A DNA stretch of 64,000 nucleotides from [Lactobacillus] rogosae (GCA_900112995.1 FONU01000007.1:1-64000), one strand, 5' to 3'; positions 1 to 9,185 are shown, counted from the stretch's first letter. Notes: a model not told the origin generated them from the sequence alone. Made by a program: numbers and translations.

Positions 1-297
1 ATATTTGCGAACCCATTGATATAACATAGAATCACGAATTCCTGCGTGAATTGCGACTGATTTGTTGGATTCTCCGGAAATCACTCTAGCAACAAGTTCC
101 AATTTTTCTTCAGGGGACCATTTTTTATAAGATCCTTTTGGCTTTAGTGCATCGGGCCCTTGAGCATCTTCAAGATGCATCCAATCATTTAAGTAATGGA
201 TAAAACGTTCTCTGGAAATACCTTTAGGAATGTCTGGAACAATCCCTTGGCGATACATCTCTACACATTTCCTTTTAAATTCATAACTATATCGCAT
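1..297 (-). CDS. IS3-family transposase OrfA (helix-turn-helix), partial
   Basis: This reading frame starts at an ATG on the minus strand (295-297) and runs off the left edge after 99 codons. The start MRYSYEFKRKCVEMYRQG and the later segment KKWSPEEKLELVARVISGES, followed by KSVAIHAGI and LYQWVRKY, are typical of the HTH_Tnp_1 / IS3-IS150 OrfA family. OrfA binds the IS ends and is normally fused to the DDE integrase OrfB by a programmed -1 frameshift. A strong ribosome-binding site (GGAGGG) lies upstream of the ATG. No disruption is visible in the part seen, so the element may be intact. Confidence 0.8.
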   Translation of the reverse strand, partial: MRYSYEFKRKCVEMYRQGIVPDIPKGISRERFIHYLNDWMHLEDAQGPDALKPKGSYKKWSPEEKLELVARVISGESNKSVAIHAGIRDSMLYQWVRKY

Positions 298-351
298 AAA
301 AATACCCTCCTTACTGGTTTGTCCAGTAAAGAGGGTACATATCAGTGTACA
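1..351 (-). mobile_element. IS3-family insertion sequence, 5' end only
   Basis: The left edge of the window cuts through an insertion sequence read on the minus strand. Its outer end is probably near position 351, where the minus strand begins TGTACACTGATATG. Ends of the form TGT/ACA are typical of the IS3 family. A short hairpin (TTACTGG...CCAGTAA) lies between this end and the orfA start. The other end, orfB and the target-site duplication are outside the window, so boundaries and completeness cannot be checked. Confidence 0.7.
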
Positions 352-369
352 GGCTCTTTTTATTCTGCC

Positions 370-423
370 CATTATAAAGAAGAACCTATAGCCAAATCGT
401 GCTATAGGTTCTTCTTTATAATG
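370..423. terminator. Bidirectional terminator hairpin between aroQ and the IS
   Basis: A perfect inverted repeat has arms 370-392 and 401-423 (23 bp each) and an 8-nt loop. The GC-containing core GAACCTATAGC / GCTATAGGTTC is flanked by A-rich DNA on one side and TTCTTTAT on the other, so it can end transcripts from either direction. It begins 12 bp past the aroQ stop codon. Confidence 0.75.
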
Positions 424-434
424 ATTATCATCTA

Positions 435-878
435 TTAATTACTCTTCGTCATATCTGTTAATGCTTCCATCGCATACAGATAACCTCTAAGTCCAAGTCC
501 TACAACCTGTCCCTGACATACTGGAACTGTAACAGATGTATGTCTGAATTCTTCTCTTGTATGAACATTGGATATATGTACTTCTATCTTCGGTATTGCA
601 GCTATCGAAGCAAGTGCATCTCTTACTGCATAGCTGTAATGTGTAAATGCCCCCGGATTAATTACAATACCATCAACATCATTGTAATAAGCTTCCTGAA
701 GCTTATCTATAATTGCACCCTCATGGTTGCTCTGGAATACCTCAACTTTAACATTAAGTTCCTCTGCTTTCTTGTTAATCATATCAACAAGCGTGTCATA
801 ATTATCATTGCCATATATTCCTTTTTCTCTTATTCCAAGGAAATTAATATTAGGTCCGTTAATAACAAGTATCTTCAT
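435..878 (-). CDS. aroQ: 3-dehydroquinate dehydratase, type II
   Basis: Cytosolic enzyme of the shikimate pathway; it dehydrates 3-dehydroquinate to 3-dehydroshikimate. At 147 aa it has the normal length of the small dodecameric type II enzyme. The N-terminal VINGPNINFLG and the following IYG carry the expected catalytic Tyr region. NPGAFTHYSYAVRDAL holds the substrate-binding Asn, and EVHISNVHTREEFRH holds the catalytic His region. It is the last gene of aroE-aroK-aroQ on the minus strand, only 2 bp after aroK, so the three are almost certainly co-transcribed. The large hairpin at 370-423 is the likely operon terminator. Confidence 0.95.
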   Translation of the reverse strand: MKILVINGPNINFLGIREKGIYGNDNYDTLVDMINKKAEELNVKVEVFQSNHEGAIIDKLQEAYYNDVDGIVINPGAFTHYSYAVRDALASIAAIPKIEVHISNVHTREEFRHTSVTVPVCQGQVVGLGLRGYLYAMEALTDMTKSN

Positions 879-880
879 TG

Positions 881-1396
881 CTAATCCTCCATATTCTTAA
901 TGATTGCTGTATACATCTGTTCAAATGACATCTTCTGCGTATCAACTATCATATCAGCCGCATCCAGATATATATCTTCTCTCTGCTCCATAAGGTTATG
1001 TATCTTCTCGTGAAGCCCACCGCCCTGTAATAATGGACGTTTGGTGTCCTTACTCAACCTTTTGCAGAGTTCCTCCTCAGAAGCTTTAAGATATACTACT
1101 GTTCCAAGCTTTCTTAAAAGCTCCCTATTGACCTCTCTTAACACAAGTCCGCCACCAACAGATATGACGCAGTTATCAAGAGTATCTGATAACTCTTTTA
1201 CCGTCTCTGTCTCCATATCCCTGAAAGCTTCCTCTCCCTTCTTTGCAAAGATTTCGCTTATTGTTGTATTCTGCTTTTTCTCGATATACTCATCTGTATC
1301 ATAGAACTTTCTATCGTGTCGTCTTGAAACCCAGCGGCCAAATGTCGTCTTTCCACTTCCCATAAATCCAATAAGTACAATATTATTCAATTCCAA
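881..1396 (-). CDS. aroK: Shikimate kinase
   Basis: ATP-dependent phosphorylation of shikimate to shikimate 3-phosphate. The 171-aa product has a Walker A loop GFMGSGKTT near residue 10, a DTDEYIE segment that binds shikimate/Mg, a GGG loop near residue 80 and a lid sequence DTKRPLLQGG. Length and motifs match the single-domain AroK/AroL family. The gene begins inside the 3' end of aroE (14-bp overlap), which implies translational coupling. Nothing unusual is seen. Confidence 0.95.
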   Translation of the reverse strand: MELNNIVLIGFMGSGKTTFGRWVSRRHDRKFYDTDEYIEKKQNTTISEIFAKKGEEAFRDMETETVKELSDTLDNCVISVGGGLVLREVNRELLRKLGTVVYLKASEEELCKRLSKDTKRPLLQGGGLHEKIHNLMEQREDIYLDAADMIVDTQKMSFEQMYTAIIKNMED

Positions 1397-2255
1397 GTTC
1401 CTCTTTCATCTTATTATACACTTTATCCGCCTGTTCTTTTGTGACACTTACATCATTCCATAACTCATACGCCGCAACCCCTTGGTATAAAAGCATTTTT
1501 AAACCGTTGCAGGCTGGCTTTCCGGAATTTTTACACATTTTCATAAAACGTGTTTCACTAGGATTATATATAATATCAACTCCGACTTTTACCTTCTTAT
1601 AAAATGCTTCATCATCAATTACAACATCATCCACATTAGGATAAAGTCCAACGCTTGTGGTCTGTATCACAACGTAATCATCAGCTTCCAGCTTATCATA
1701 CTCACTTATAAGCATAGGCTTGATACATTCTTTACCGAAATAATCATTAACTGCTTTGGCTATATCGTAAGCCTTTTCCTTAGTCCTGTTAAGCACATAT
1801 ATTTCTTTAGCACCGCTCTTTGCACATAAAAATGCTATTGCTCTTGCCGCTCCGCCTGCACCAAGAATTACACAACGGCTGCCTAAAAGCACAACTCCCT
1901 CGTCTATAAGTTCTCTTTCAAGTCCCAATATATCTGTATTATAGCCTTTATAGCCCTTATCTGTTCTTACAAGCGTATTAACAGCTCCTATAGCTTTAGC
2001 AAGCGGATCAATATCCACAAGTGACTCCATAACAGCCTGCTTGTGTGGAACTGTTACATTAAGTCCTAATATGTTAAGTGCATAAGCTCCATTTACTGCT
2101 GTGACAACATCACCCTTTTCAACCTTGAAGGTTGTATACACCATATTCATATCCATAAGCTGTGCAAGGCTGTTATGTATCACCGGGGAAATTGAATGTC
2201 CCACCGGATTACCTATAAGACCGCACACTCTTGTTGTACCATTAATATCTATCAT
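1383..2255 (-). CDS. aroE: Shikimate dehydrogenase (NADP+)
   Basis: Reduces 3-dehydroshikimate to shikimate with NADPH. The 290-aa product has the substrate-binding GNPVGHSISPVIHN near residue 16, the catalytic Lys in NVTVPHK, the Asp in GYNTDILG and the nucleotide-binding loop GAGGAARA near residue 130. It is the first gene of the aroEKQ operon. The roughly 110-bp AT-rich space upstream separates it from the YqeG gene and should hold the promoter, although I could not single out a convincing -35/-10 pair. A GGAAG ribosome-binding site precedes the ATG. Confidence 0.95.
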   Translation of the reverse strand: MIDINGTTRVCGLIGNPVGHSISPVIHNSLAQLMDMNMVYTTFKVEKGDVVTAVNGAYALNILGLNVTVPHKQAVMESLVDIDPLAKAIGAVNTLVRTDKGYKGYNTDILGLERELIDEGVVLLGSRCVILGAGGAARAIAFLCAKSGAKEIYVLNRTKEKAYDIAKAVNDYFGKECIKPMLISEYDKLEADDYVVIQTTSVGLYPNVDDVVIDDEAFYKKVKVGVDIIYNPSETRFMKMCKNSGKPACNGLKMLLYQGVAAYELWNDVSVTKEQADKVYNKMKEELGIE

Positions 2256-2364
2256 TAAAATCTTACTTCCTTTCTTATGAGCTTATATCTAAAGTACAGA
2301 TAAATTCATATATTATGAAATCACAATAAATATATATCTTGAAATTATATTAAACCTATATGTA

Positions 2365-2886
2365 TTAGAAACCTGCTTTTCCGCCTTCTCTTTTAATATG
2401 CTTCTTATAAAAATGCAGAACTATCCATTCAAGCCTTCTTTTTAGAATTATCTGTATTTCCTCGTGCTTGTCTATCGGCTTTACAAGAACAGACTTAATT
2501 CCTGCCCTGTTAGCACCCCACACATCTGTGAACAACTGATCCCCCACAAAATATGTGTCAGACTTATCAGTATTCATATACTCCATAGCTTTAACATAAT
2601 TCTTAGGAGATGGCTTTCCTGCCTTGCTTACATATAATGAACCAACCTCATCTGCAAGCGGCTTAACCCTGTATTCTTTATTATTGGATATTATGCAGGT
2701 ATTATATCCCATAGCCTTTAAATCACCAAACAGCTTCTTTGCACGCTCAGTAACTGGTGCTCCGTGTTCAACAAGCGTGTTGTCAACATCAAATATAATT
2801 CCCCTGTAGCCTTTATCATAAAGTCCCTTGTAATCTATATCGTATGCAGAGTCTATATACATATCCGGATAAAACCTTTTAAACAT
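2365..2886 (-). CDS. YqeG-family HAD phosphatase
   Basis: This 173-aa protein belongs to the HAD-superfamily subclass IIIA group represented by Bacillus YqeG. Visible motifs are DVDNTL (nucleophile Asp, residue ~33), SNN (motif II), the Lys in KAGKPSP (motif III) and GDQLFTDVWG (motif IV). In Bacilli yqeG sits upstream of yqeH and aroE, so its position next to aroE here is conserved context. The physiological substrate is not established for the family. All catalytic residues are present, so it should be an active Mg-dependent phosphatase. Confidence 0.85.
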   Translation of the reverse strand: MFKRFYPDMYIDSAYDIDYKGLYDKGYRGIIFDVDNTLVEHGAPVTERAKKLFGDLKAMGYNTCIISNNKEYRVKPLADEVGSLYVSKAGKPSPKNYVKAMEYMNTDKSDTYFVGDQLFTDVWGANRAGIKSVLVKPIDKHEEIQIILKRRLEWIVLHFYKKHIKREGGKAGF

Positions 2887-2953
2887 CTGTAATTACTACC
2901 TTTCTTATCAGCCTTTCTGCTGTTCTTAAGCATTTGTTACTTTTAAGTATCTA

Positions 2954-3403
2954 CTACTTTTTAAGTATTTTCTTGATTTCGTCCATAAATGTATTAACAT
3001 CCTTAAACTCCCTGTATACAGAAGCAAATCTTACATATGCAACTTCATCTAAATCCTTTAACTTATCCATAACAATAGAACCTATCGTTGTTGTAGGTAT
3101 CTCTTTCTCCTCCATATTAAATATCTGTCCCTCAATGTCATCTACCATATCATTAATCTGTTTCATTGATATCGGACGCTTATGGCACGACCTGACTATT
3201 CCAGCCACTATCTTTTCCCTGTCATAAGGTTCTCTGTTATTATCTTTCTTCACAACTATAAGAGGAAGTGTCTCTACTTTCTCGTATGTGGTAAAACGCT
3301 TTCCACATTCATCACACTGACGGCGTCTTCTTATAGAGCTGTCATCTGTAGGTCTTGAATCTATTACTCTTGTATTCTCTTTTCCGCAATATGGGCACTT
3401 CAT
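2954..3403 (-). CDS. nrdR: Transcriptional repressor NrdR
   Basis: NrdR senses (d)ATP through an ATP-cone domain and represses ribonucleotide reductase genes by binding NrdR boxes. The 149-aa product begins [10 protein letters not shown] and has a four-Cys zinc ribbon (C3, C6, C30, C33) that binds DNA, followed by the ATP-cone domain (about residues 45-135; [20 protein letters not shown]). Length and architecture are those of the family. No nrd genes are in the window. A stop codon and about 67 bp separate it from the downstream YqeG gene. Confidence 0.95.
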   Translation of the reverse strand: MKCPYCGKENTRVIDSRPTDDSSIRRRRQCDECGKRFTTYEKVETLPLIVVKKDNNREPYDREKIVAGIVRSCHKRPISMKQINDMVDDIEGQIFNMEEKEIPTTTIGSIVMDKLKDLDEVAYVRFASVYREFKDVNTFMDEIKKILKK

Positions 3404-3730
3404 TCACAAACCTCCCCTAAATACAATAAACTACTAGAATTATAGCCCACTGGTGCTGTTATGTCAAAATATCTATAAAATATTCCATAAACACACTATA
3501 GCACTAATTAATAATCAATCTATATTACAGTCAAAAGCCTTTCTGACTGTAAAGACATACAATAATAATACCATATACAATACACATAACATAAAATATC
3601 AGGGCTGCCGCACCAAATATAATCTATAATATAAAGACATTATCAACCTGTTATTATCTTCCTATTATAAATTCTACTTTGTGCGACAGCCCTTTATTTA
3701 TTTATTATTTTATTAATACTTGCTATGCTG
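3404..3730. other. Intergenic region with two inverted repeats between sigG and nrdR
   Basis: This 327-bp AT-rich stretch lies between sigG and nrdR on the minus strand. It contains a small hairpin at 3527-3550 (ACAGTCA...TGACTGT) and a long-range inverted repeat. The arms of the latter are 3602-3617 and 3678-3692 (GGGCTGCCGCAC pairing with GTGCGACAGCCC). They enclose a 60-nt AT-rich loop that includes TTCCTATTATAAA, a motif found after several terminators in this window. On the plus strand the second arm runs into TTTATTTATTTATTATTTT. Either may end sigG transcription. No coding sequence is apparent. Confidence 0.5.
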
Positions 3731-4507
3731 TTAAGACATATGCTTCTTCATATTCTTAAGAGCACATTTTTCAAGCCTGCTTACCTGTGCCTGTGATATT
3801 CCAATCTCTTCGGCTATCTCCATCTGTGTCTTATATTCATAAAAACGCTTTCTTATTATCTGCTGTTCACGCCCGCTTAACTTTGCAAAGGCAGAGTCCA
3901 ATGCCAGATGTGTAACCCAGTTCTCTTCCCCATCTGCTTTATCTTTAATCTGGTCTATGACATATAATGTATCCCCGCCTTCATTAAATACCGGTTCATA
4001 CAGTGAAACAGTTGGGGATACAGCCTCAAGTGCTATAACAATATCCTCCTTAGATGCTCCTATCTCACTTGCAATCTCCGATATTGTCGGTTCCTTCTGC
4101 CTGCTCTTTAATAGCTGTTCTTTTGTATAAAGTGCCTTATAAGCCATATCCTTTAATGAACGGCTTACTCTTATTGCACTGTTATCACGAAGATACCTCT
4201 TAATCTCCCCAGTAATCATTGGAACTGCATAGGTTGAGAACTGCACGCCCTGCGATACATCAAAATTGTCTATTGATTTTATAAGACCTATACAGCCAAT
4301 CTGGAATAAATCATCCACATTTTCATTACTGTTAGAAAATCTGCCAACAATGCTTAATACCAGACGGAGATTACCTTTAATAAATCTCTCTCTTGCTGTC
4401 TGGTCACCAGCCTTTATCTTTAATAAAAGCTCTTTCTTCTCCTTCGCACTAAGCAGAGGCAGCTCCTGCGTATTAACACCACATATCGTAACTTTTACAC
4501 CAGCCAT
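3731..4507 (-). CDS. sigG: Sporulation sigma factor SigG
   Basis: RNA polymerase sigma factor of the sigma70 group that directs late forespore transcription in endospore formers. The 258-aa product has region 2 (GNLRLVLSIVGRFSN, then DDLFQIGCIGLIKSIDNFD and FSTYAVPMITGEIKRYLRD), region 3 and region 4 with a helix-turn-helix (YKTQMEIAEEIGISQAQVSR). The start MAGVKVTICGVNTQELPLL is characteristic of SigG and separates it from SigF. No spoIIA/spoIIGA genes adjoin it. Its presence implies at least a remnant sporulation programme. Confidence 0.9.
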   Translation of the reverse strand: MAGVKVTICGVNTQELPLLSAKEKKELLLKIKAGDQTARERFIKGNLRLVLSIVGRFSNSNENVDDLFQIGCIGLIKSIDNFDVSQGVQFSTYAVPMITGEIKRYLRDNSAIRVSRSLKDMAYKALYTKEQLLKSRQKEPTISEIASEIGASKEDIVIALEAVSPTVSLYEPVFNEGGDTLYVIDQIKDKADGEENWVTHLALDSAFAKLSGREQQIIRKRFYEYKTQMEIAEEIGISQAQVSRLEKCALKNMKKHMS

Positions 4508-4646
4508 TAACCTTTCCTCCTAAAGACATTGCGAACATTTATCTTTAGTGGAAAGGCATACATTTAAGTTCGCTTATATTACAAGCATTACCACATAAAT
4601 GTACTTTTATACTGTTGTGAACTGGCAATTATATACATATTTAATA

Positions 4647-5330
4647 TTAATCATCTCTTCTTGTAAGAAGAACAAGTCTTAAAAGCTGAAGAATAGATGT
4701 AAGAAGTGCCGCTACATATGTTAATGCTGCTGCTGTAAGCACCTTTCTTGCACCGGTAAGTTCACTTGACTCAAGCATATTACGTTCTCTTAAGGTTCTT
4801 AATGCTCTTGCGGAAGCATCAAATTCAACCGGGAGAGTAAGAAGCTGGAATACTACAACAAGTGAGAAAAGCACTACTCCAAGCTGCATAAGTCCTGTAG
4901 CTCCAAGGAATAAACCTAAAAGAATTATTGGCCATGAAAGAGCTGAACCAATATTAGCTATCGGTATTACAGCTGCTCTTATCTTAATTGGAAAATATTC
5001 TTCGTCATACTGCATAGCATGTCCACACTCATGGGCGGCCACGCCTATAGCTGCTACTGATGTTGAATTGTATACAGAATCTGATAATCTAAGAACTCCT
5101 TCCTTTGGTGAATAATGGTCTGTAAGATTACCGCTTACTCTCTCAATTCTTACATTAGTAATTCCTGCCGCTCTTAATATTTCCTGTGCTGCCATAGCAC
5201 CTGTAAGCCCTGAACGGCTGTTATACTTATCATATCTGTTAAATGTCGATTTAACATTCATAGATGCTATAAGACTTATTATTGCACCTATAATAACGAG
5301 TATATATGTTGCATCATAGAAATAATACAT
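4647..5330 (-). CDS. YugP-family membrane zinc metallopeptidase
   Basis: A 227-aa integral membrane protein with an N-terminal membrane segment (about residues 7-25), the zinc-binding motif HECGH (residues 100-104) and two or three further membrane segments near residues 122-165 and 200-222. This architecture matches the Bacillus YugP / neutral zinc metallopeptidase 2 family. Substrates are not known. It faces the 5' side of sigG but has its own upstream region. Confidence is high for the family and low for any physiological role. Confidence 0.85.
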   Translation of the reverse strand: MYYFYDATYILVIIGAIISLIASMNVKSTFNRYDKYNSRSGLTGAMAAQEILRAAGITNVRIERVSGNLTDHYSPKEGVLRLSDSVYNSTSVAAIGVAAHECGHAMQYDEEYFPIKIRAAVIPIANIGSALSWPIILLGLFLGATGLMQLGVVLFSLVVVFQLLTLPVEFDASARALRTLRERNMLESSELTGARKVLTAAALTYVAALLTSILQLLRLVLLTRRDD

Positions 5331-5510
5331 ATATTTTCCTCCATCGAATTATCAATTTTATTATTTAATATGATAGCCTATGCCAATCTGTGTGTCAAAC
5401 CCATAACACATTTGTTCATTAATATTTCATTATTATACCTGTTATATGCACTTTCCCCTTTAAAAATACATATTTTATATTAAGTATAATTATATAAAAT
5501 GAGGTGTTGT

Positions 5511-5765
5511 ATGAAGATATTTGAACTAAAAAACAAGCAGGTTATCAACGAAGAGGACTGCTGTATTATAGGCTGTGTTATTGATATTGACTTTGACCCT
5601 AAAAATGGCTGTATCAATTCTATAATAATTCCTGGTCCTGGACGGCTTTGCGGCTTCTTTGGACGTGAATTTGTGTATGTCATACCTTTCAGATGTATCA
5701 AATCTATTGGGCGTGACATTATCCTTGTCAATGTCTGCCTTGATAAACATAAAGAAAAATGCTAA
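5511..5765 (+). CDS. YlmC/YmxH-family PRC-barrel protein
   Basis: A small protein of 84 aa (MKIFELKNKQVINEEDC...). It resembles the YlmC/YmxH family, which has a PRC-barrel-like fold and is often annotated as sporulation-related. The segments IGCVIDIDFDPKNG, IIIPGPGRLCGFFG and YVIPFRCIKSIGRDIILV fit that family. I chose the ATG at 5511, not the in-frame ATG at 5499, because GAGGTG sits just upstream of 5511. TATAAT occurs at 5485-5490. It may act in the same programme as sigG, but no function is proven for the family. Confidence 0.75.
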   Translation: MKIFELKNKQVINEEDCCIIGCVIDIDFDPKNGCINSIIIPGPGRLCGFFGREFVYVIPFRCIKSIGRDIILVNVCLDKHKEKC

Positions 5766-5843
5766 TATATACATATAATTTAGTGAGTACACGGTTATTT
5801 AACTTATCTTGACTATACGTTATATTTTGATTGGAGGTTACTT

Positions 5844-6893
5844 ATGAACGATAGATATGTGGCTTATGCAGGTACTTATACCCACGAAAGCAGCAAAGGT
5901 ATTCATATATATGATATGGACGTTGAAAAGGGACGAATAACTGAAAGATGTGAGGTTACAATTGATAATCCCTCATATATAACATTATCTTCTAATAAGA
6001 AGTATTTATACGCAATATGTGATCAGGGTATTTCTTCATTTGCTATTACTGAAGATGGTTCTCTTGAACTTATGAATGTTGCTTCTATCAACGGAATGAG
6101 AGGCTGTCATATTTCTGTAACTAAGGATAACCGTTTTCTTGTTATTTCCGGCTATCACGATGGCAAGATTACTGTAATGCATATTAATGCTGATGGTTCT
6201 TTAGGTGATATAGCTGATGAGGTATTTCATAAGGGTCTTGGAAGCGTTGCTGAACGTAATTTCAGACCCCATATAAGTCATACCTGCTTTACACCTGATG
6301 AAGAACTTTTATGTGTATGTGATCTTGGAATTGACCAGATTAAGCTTTATGAATTCAACCATACAACTGGAAAGCTCAAGCTTTTTGATATTATACGTTC
6401 ACAGCTTGAATCTGCTCCAAGAAAGATGATATTCTCAGAAGATGGACGATTCGCTTATGTTGTATGTGAATTAAAGAATTATATTAACGTATATTCTTAT
6501 GATGCTTCTTCTGATAAGAACAGATTTGAGATGATTCAGAATATATTCACTGTAAGACGCGACCATAAGTCTAACAGTGCAGCTTCAGACATATGCCTTA
6601 CTAATTCAGGCAATAACTTAATCTGCTCTAATGCCGGTGATAACACTGCTACAATATATTCTGTGGACAAGACTACAGGAAAGATAATTACACTTAACTC
6701 ACTTCCTGTAAGTGGTGATTATCCTAAGTACATATGCCTTTTTCCTGATGACAAGCACCTTTTATCCATGAATAATGAAGGCAACTCAATAACAATATTT
6801 ACTGTAGACTATACCAAAGGACTTATTGTTATGAATGGCAAAGAACTTAAAATATCACGTCCTAACAATATGGTTATTAAAAAGTTAGATTAA
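5844..6893 (+). CDS. Lactonase-family beta-propeller protein (possible 6-phosphogluconolactonase)
   Basis: The 349-aa product belongs to the seven-bladed beta-propeller lactonase family (Pfam Lactonase, relatives of E. coli Pgl and muconate cycloisomerases). Typical signatures are the N-terminal YVAYAGTYTHESSKGIHIYD and repeated blade motifs such as FTPDEELLCVCDLGIDQI and FSEDGRFAYVVCELKN. No signal peptide is present, so it is cytosolic. In a Lachnospiraceae it may hydrolyse 6-phosphogluconolactone, but members of this fold vary in function and no pentose-phosphate genes adjoin it. An ATG with GGAGG upstream defines the start. It converges on trpS with a shared terminator. Confidence 0.8.
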   Translation: MNDRYVAYAGTYTHESSKGIHIYDMDVEKGRITERCEVTIDNPSYITLSSNKKYLYAICDQGISSFAITEDGSLELMNVASINGMRGCHISVTKDNRFLVISGYHDGKITVMHINADGSLGDIADEVFHKGLGSVAERNFRPHISHTCFTPDEELLCVCDLGIDQIKLYEFNHTTGKLKLFDIIRSQLESAPRKMIFSEDGRFAYVVCELKNYINVYSYDASSDKNRFEMIQNIFTVRRDHKSNSAASDICLTNSGNNLICSNAGDNTATIYSVDKTTGKIITLNSLPVSGDYPKYICLFPDDKHLLSMNNEGNSITIFTVDYTKGLIVMNGKELKISRPNNMVIKKLD

Positions 6894-6939
6894 TTGATAA
6901 AGGATCGGCCATAAATCCAGACCAAGCCTTTATCAAAGC

Positions 6940-7002
6940 AAAAGGCACTGTGCTATATGCATTCTCATCCTGAATACATATATGGCACAGTGCCTTTTTA
7001 TT
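6940..7002. terminator. Bidirectional terminator between the lactonase gene and trpS
   Basis: An inverted repeat with arms AAAGGCACTGTGC (6941-6953) and GCACAGTGCCTTT (6985-6997) is extended inward by the complementary TATATGCATTC / GAATACATATA. It is followed by TTTTTATTAT on the plus strand and preceded by A residues, so it can terminate both convergent genes. It abuts the trpS stop codon. A second small repeat (GATAAAGG...CCTTTATC, 6896-6934) lies just before it. Confidence 0.85.
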
Positions 7003-8086
7003 ATCCGCTGTACTTTTCTGACTGTGCATTTATAAGCTGAACATCATCAAAGTAATTAATCTTCATAGCAGCCTTAACTTCGCTTAATGTCTGTTCTGCT
7101 ACCTCATAAGCATTCTTAGTTCCCTGTTTAAGTATCTCGTATACATAAGGAATATCCTTCTCATATTCGTGTCTTCTATTTCTGATTGGCTCTAATTCCT
7201 TGTTAAGAACATTTAAAAGGAACTTCTTAACCTTAACATCACCAAGTCCACCTCTCTTATAGTGGTCTTTTAATTCATCAAGGTTATTATACTCTGGTAA
7301 GAATAATCCAAAGTCTTCTTCCTTACTGAATGCATCAAGATATGTAAATACAGTATTACCTTCTATCTTACCAGGATCCGATACCTTAATATGATCTGGA
7401 TCTGTATACATACTCATAACCTTTTTCTTAACATCTTCTTCTGTATCAGAAAGATATATGCAGTTACCAAGCGACTTACTCATCTTAGCTTTGCCATCTG
7501 TACCTGGAAGTCTTAAACATACTTTATTATCCGGAAGAAGTATCTGTGGTTCTACCAATGTATCTCCATATACTGAATTGAACTTTCTTACAATCTCTCT
7601 TGTCTGTTCAATCATCGGCTCCTGATCCTCACCTGCCGGAACTGTTGTAGCCTTAAATGCTGTTATATCAGCGGCCTGGCTTATTGGATAGCAGAAAAAT
7701 CCAACCGGTATGCTCGCTTCAAAGTTACGCATCTGGATCTCTGACTTAACTGTTGGGTTTCTCTGAAGTCTTGAAACTGTAACAAGATTCATATAATAAA
7801 ATGTAAGCTCTGTAAGCTGTGAAATCTGTGACTGAATAAATATATCAGACTTAGCTGGGTCTAAACCGACTGAAAGATAATCAAGTGCAACCTCTATTAT
7901 GTTCTGGCGTACCTTCTCAGGATTATCAGCATTATCTGTAAGTGCCTGAGCATCTGCTATCATAATAAATATCTTATCGTATTCACCTGAATTCTGTAAT
8001 TCTACTCTTCTCTTTAATGAACCAACATAATGACCAACATGAAGCTTTCCTGTTGGACGGTCACCTGTTAATATTATCTTAGACAT
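7001..8086 (-). CDS. trpS: Tryptophanyl-tRNA synthetase
   Basis: Class I aminoacyl-tRNA synthetase that charges tRNA-Trp. The 361-aa product starts [23 protein letters not shown], where HVGH is the HIGH-type motif, and it has KMSKS (near residue 200) with the preceding PGTDGKA. It fits the longer clostridial/bacterial TrpS type. No T-box leader fits into the 162-bp divergent region, because the promoter leaves only a short untranslated leader. It shares this region with pyrB. Confidence 0.95.
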   Translation of the reverse strand: MSKIILTGDRPTGKLHVGHYVGSLKRRVELQNSGEYDKIFIMIADAQALTDNADNPEKVRQNIIEVALDYLSVGLDPAKSDIFIQSQISQLTELTFYYMNLVTVSRLQRNPTVKSEIQMRNFEASIPVGFFCYPISQAADITAFKATTVPAGEDQEPMIEQTREIVRKFNSVYGDTLVEPQILLPDNKVCLRLPGTDGKAKMSKSLGNCIYLSDTEEDVKKKVMSMYTDPDHIKVSDPGKIEGNTVFTYLDAFSKEEDFGLFLPEYNNLDELKDHYKRGGLGDVKVKKFLLNVLNKELEPIRNRRHEYEKDIPYVYEILKQGTKNAYEVAEQTLSEVKAAMKINYFDDVQLINAQSEKYSG

Positions 8087-8138
8087 ATTGCTCCTCCATT
8101 CTTATGCAACGCATCTATGCATATCACAAATATTCATA

Positions 8139-8196
8139 ATTTTATCACATTTTTTTTAAAATAACAATTGAGAATTAATCTAATTAATAGTAATAT
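8139..8196. promoter_or_regulatory. Back-to-back promoters of trpS and pyrB
   Basis: On the minus strand TTGTTA (8162-8167), a 17-bp spacer and TAAAAT (8139-8144) form a sigma-A promoter for trpS. On the plus strand TTGAGA (8168-8173), a 17-bp spacer and TAATAT (8191-8196) form one for pyrB. The two -35 boxes touch each other without a gap, so the two polymerases cannot easily bind at once. The call rests on hexamer and spacer match only. Confidence 0.6.
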
Positions 8197-8248
8197 ATAT
8201 AACAGAGTGCCAAGAGCACAATAATATATACTTGTGGAGGAACAATTA

Positions 8249-9169
8249 ATGAAACATTTACTTAGTCCACTAGACTTAAGTGTCACAGAACTTGAAGATT
8301 TACTTAATCTTGCAAGAGACATTTCTAAAGATCCTAAAAAATACAGCCATGTATGTGATGGTAAAAAGTTAGCAACTTTATTTTATGAACCTAGTACAAG
8401 AACCCGTCTTAGTTTTGAAGCAGCAATGCTCAATCTTGGAGGGTCTGTATTAGGTTTTTCTTCTGCTAACTCAAGTTCAGCATCAAAGGGCGAAAGCGTG
8501 GCTGATACTATACGGGTAATTTCCTGCTATGCAGACATATGTGCTATGCGCCACCCAAAAGAAGGTGCTCCTATGGTTGCAGCAAGCAAGTCTTCTATAC
8601 CTGTAATCAATGCAGGTGATGGCGGACACCAGCACCCAACACAGACACTTACAGATCTTATGACTATAAGGGAACTCCGCGGTTCTCTTGACAACTTTAC
8701 AATAGGCCTTTGTGGTGACCTTAAGTTCGGAAGAACTGTTCATTCACTTATCAATTCACTCGTAAGATATAAAAATGTCAAATTCGTGCTTATATCTCCT
8801 AAGGAATTAAGAATACCTGATTATATAAGAGATGATGTATTAAAAGCCAACCAGGCTGAATTCATTGAAATGGAAAACCTAGAAGATGCTATGCCTGAGC
8901 TTAACATATTATATATGACAAGAGTACAGCGTGAAAGATTCTTCTCAGAAGATGAATACCTCAGAATGAAAGATTTCTATATACTTGATAAGTCAAAAAT
9001 GGCTCTTGCAAAAGAGGATATGTATGTTCTCCACCCACTTCCTCGTGTTAATGAAATATCAGTAGATATAGATGATGACCCAAGAGCTGCTTACTTTAAA
9101 CAGGTACAATTCGGTGTATATGTAAGAATGGCTCTTATTATGACACTTCTTGGTCTTAATAACAAGTAA
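8249..9169 (+). CDS. pyrB: Aspartate carbamoyltransferase, catalytic subunit
   Basis: Condenses carbamoyl phosphate and aspartate to carbamoyl aspartate, the first committed step of pyrimidine synthesis. The 306-aa form shows the carbamoyl-phosphate loop [13 protein letters not shown], the HPTQTLTDL segment, and [10 protein letters not shown] near the C terminus. The ATG at 8249 is chosen because GGAGG at 8236-8240 sits at proper spacing; an upstream in-frame GTG (8234) would overlap that site. The regulatory subunit gene follows 16 bp later. The pair should form the allosteric PyrB6-PyrI6-type enzyme. Confidence 0.95.
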   Translation: MKHLLSPLDLSVTELEDLLNLARDISKDPKKYSHVCDGKKLATLFYEPSTRTRLSFEAAMLNLGGSVLGFSSANSSSASKGESVADTIRVISCYADICAMRHPKEGAPMVAASKSSIPVINAGDGGHQHPTQTLTDLMTIRELRGSLDNFTIGLCGDLKFGRTVHSLINSLVRYKNVKFVLISPKELRIPDYIRDDVLKANQAEFIEMENLEDAMPELNILYMTRVQRERFFSEDEYLRMKDFYILDKSKMALAKEDMYVLHPLPRVNEISVDIDDDPRAAYFKQVQFGVYVRMALIMTLLGLNNK

Positions 9170-9185
9170 ATATAGGAGGGTAATT

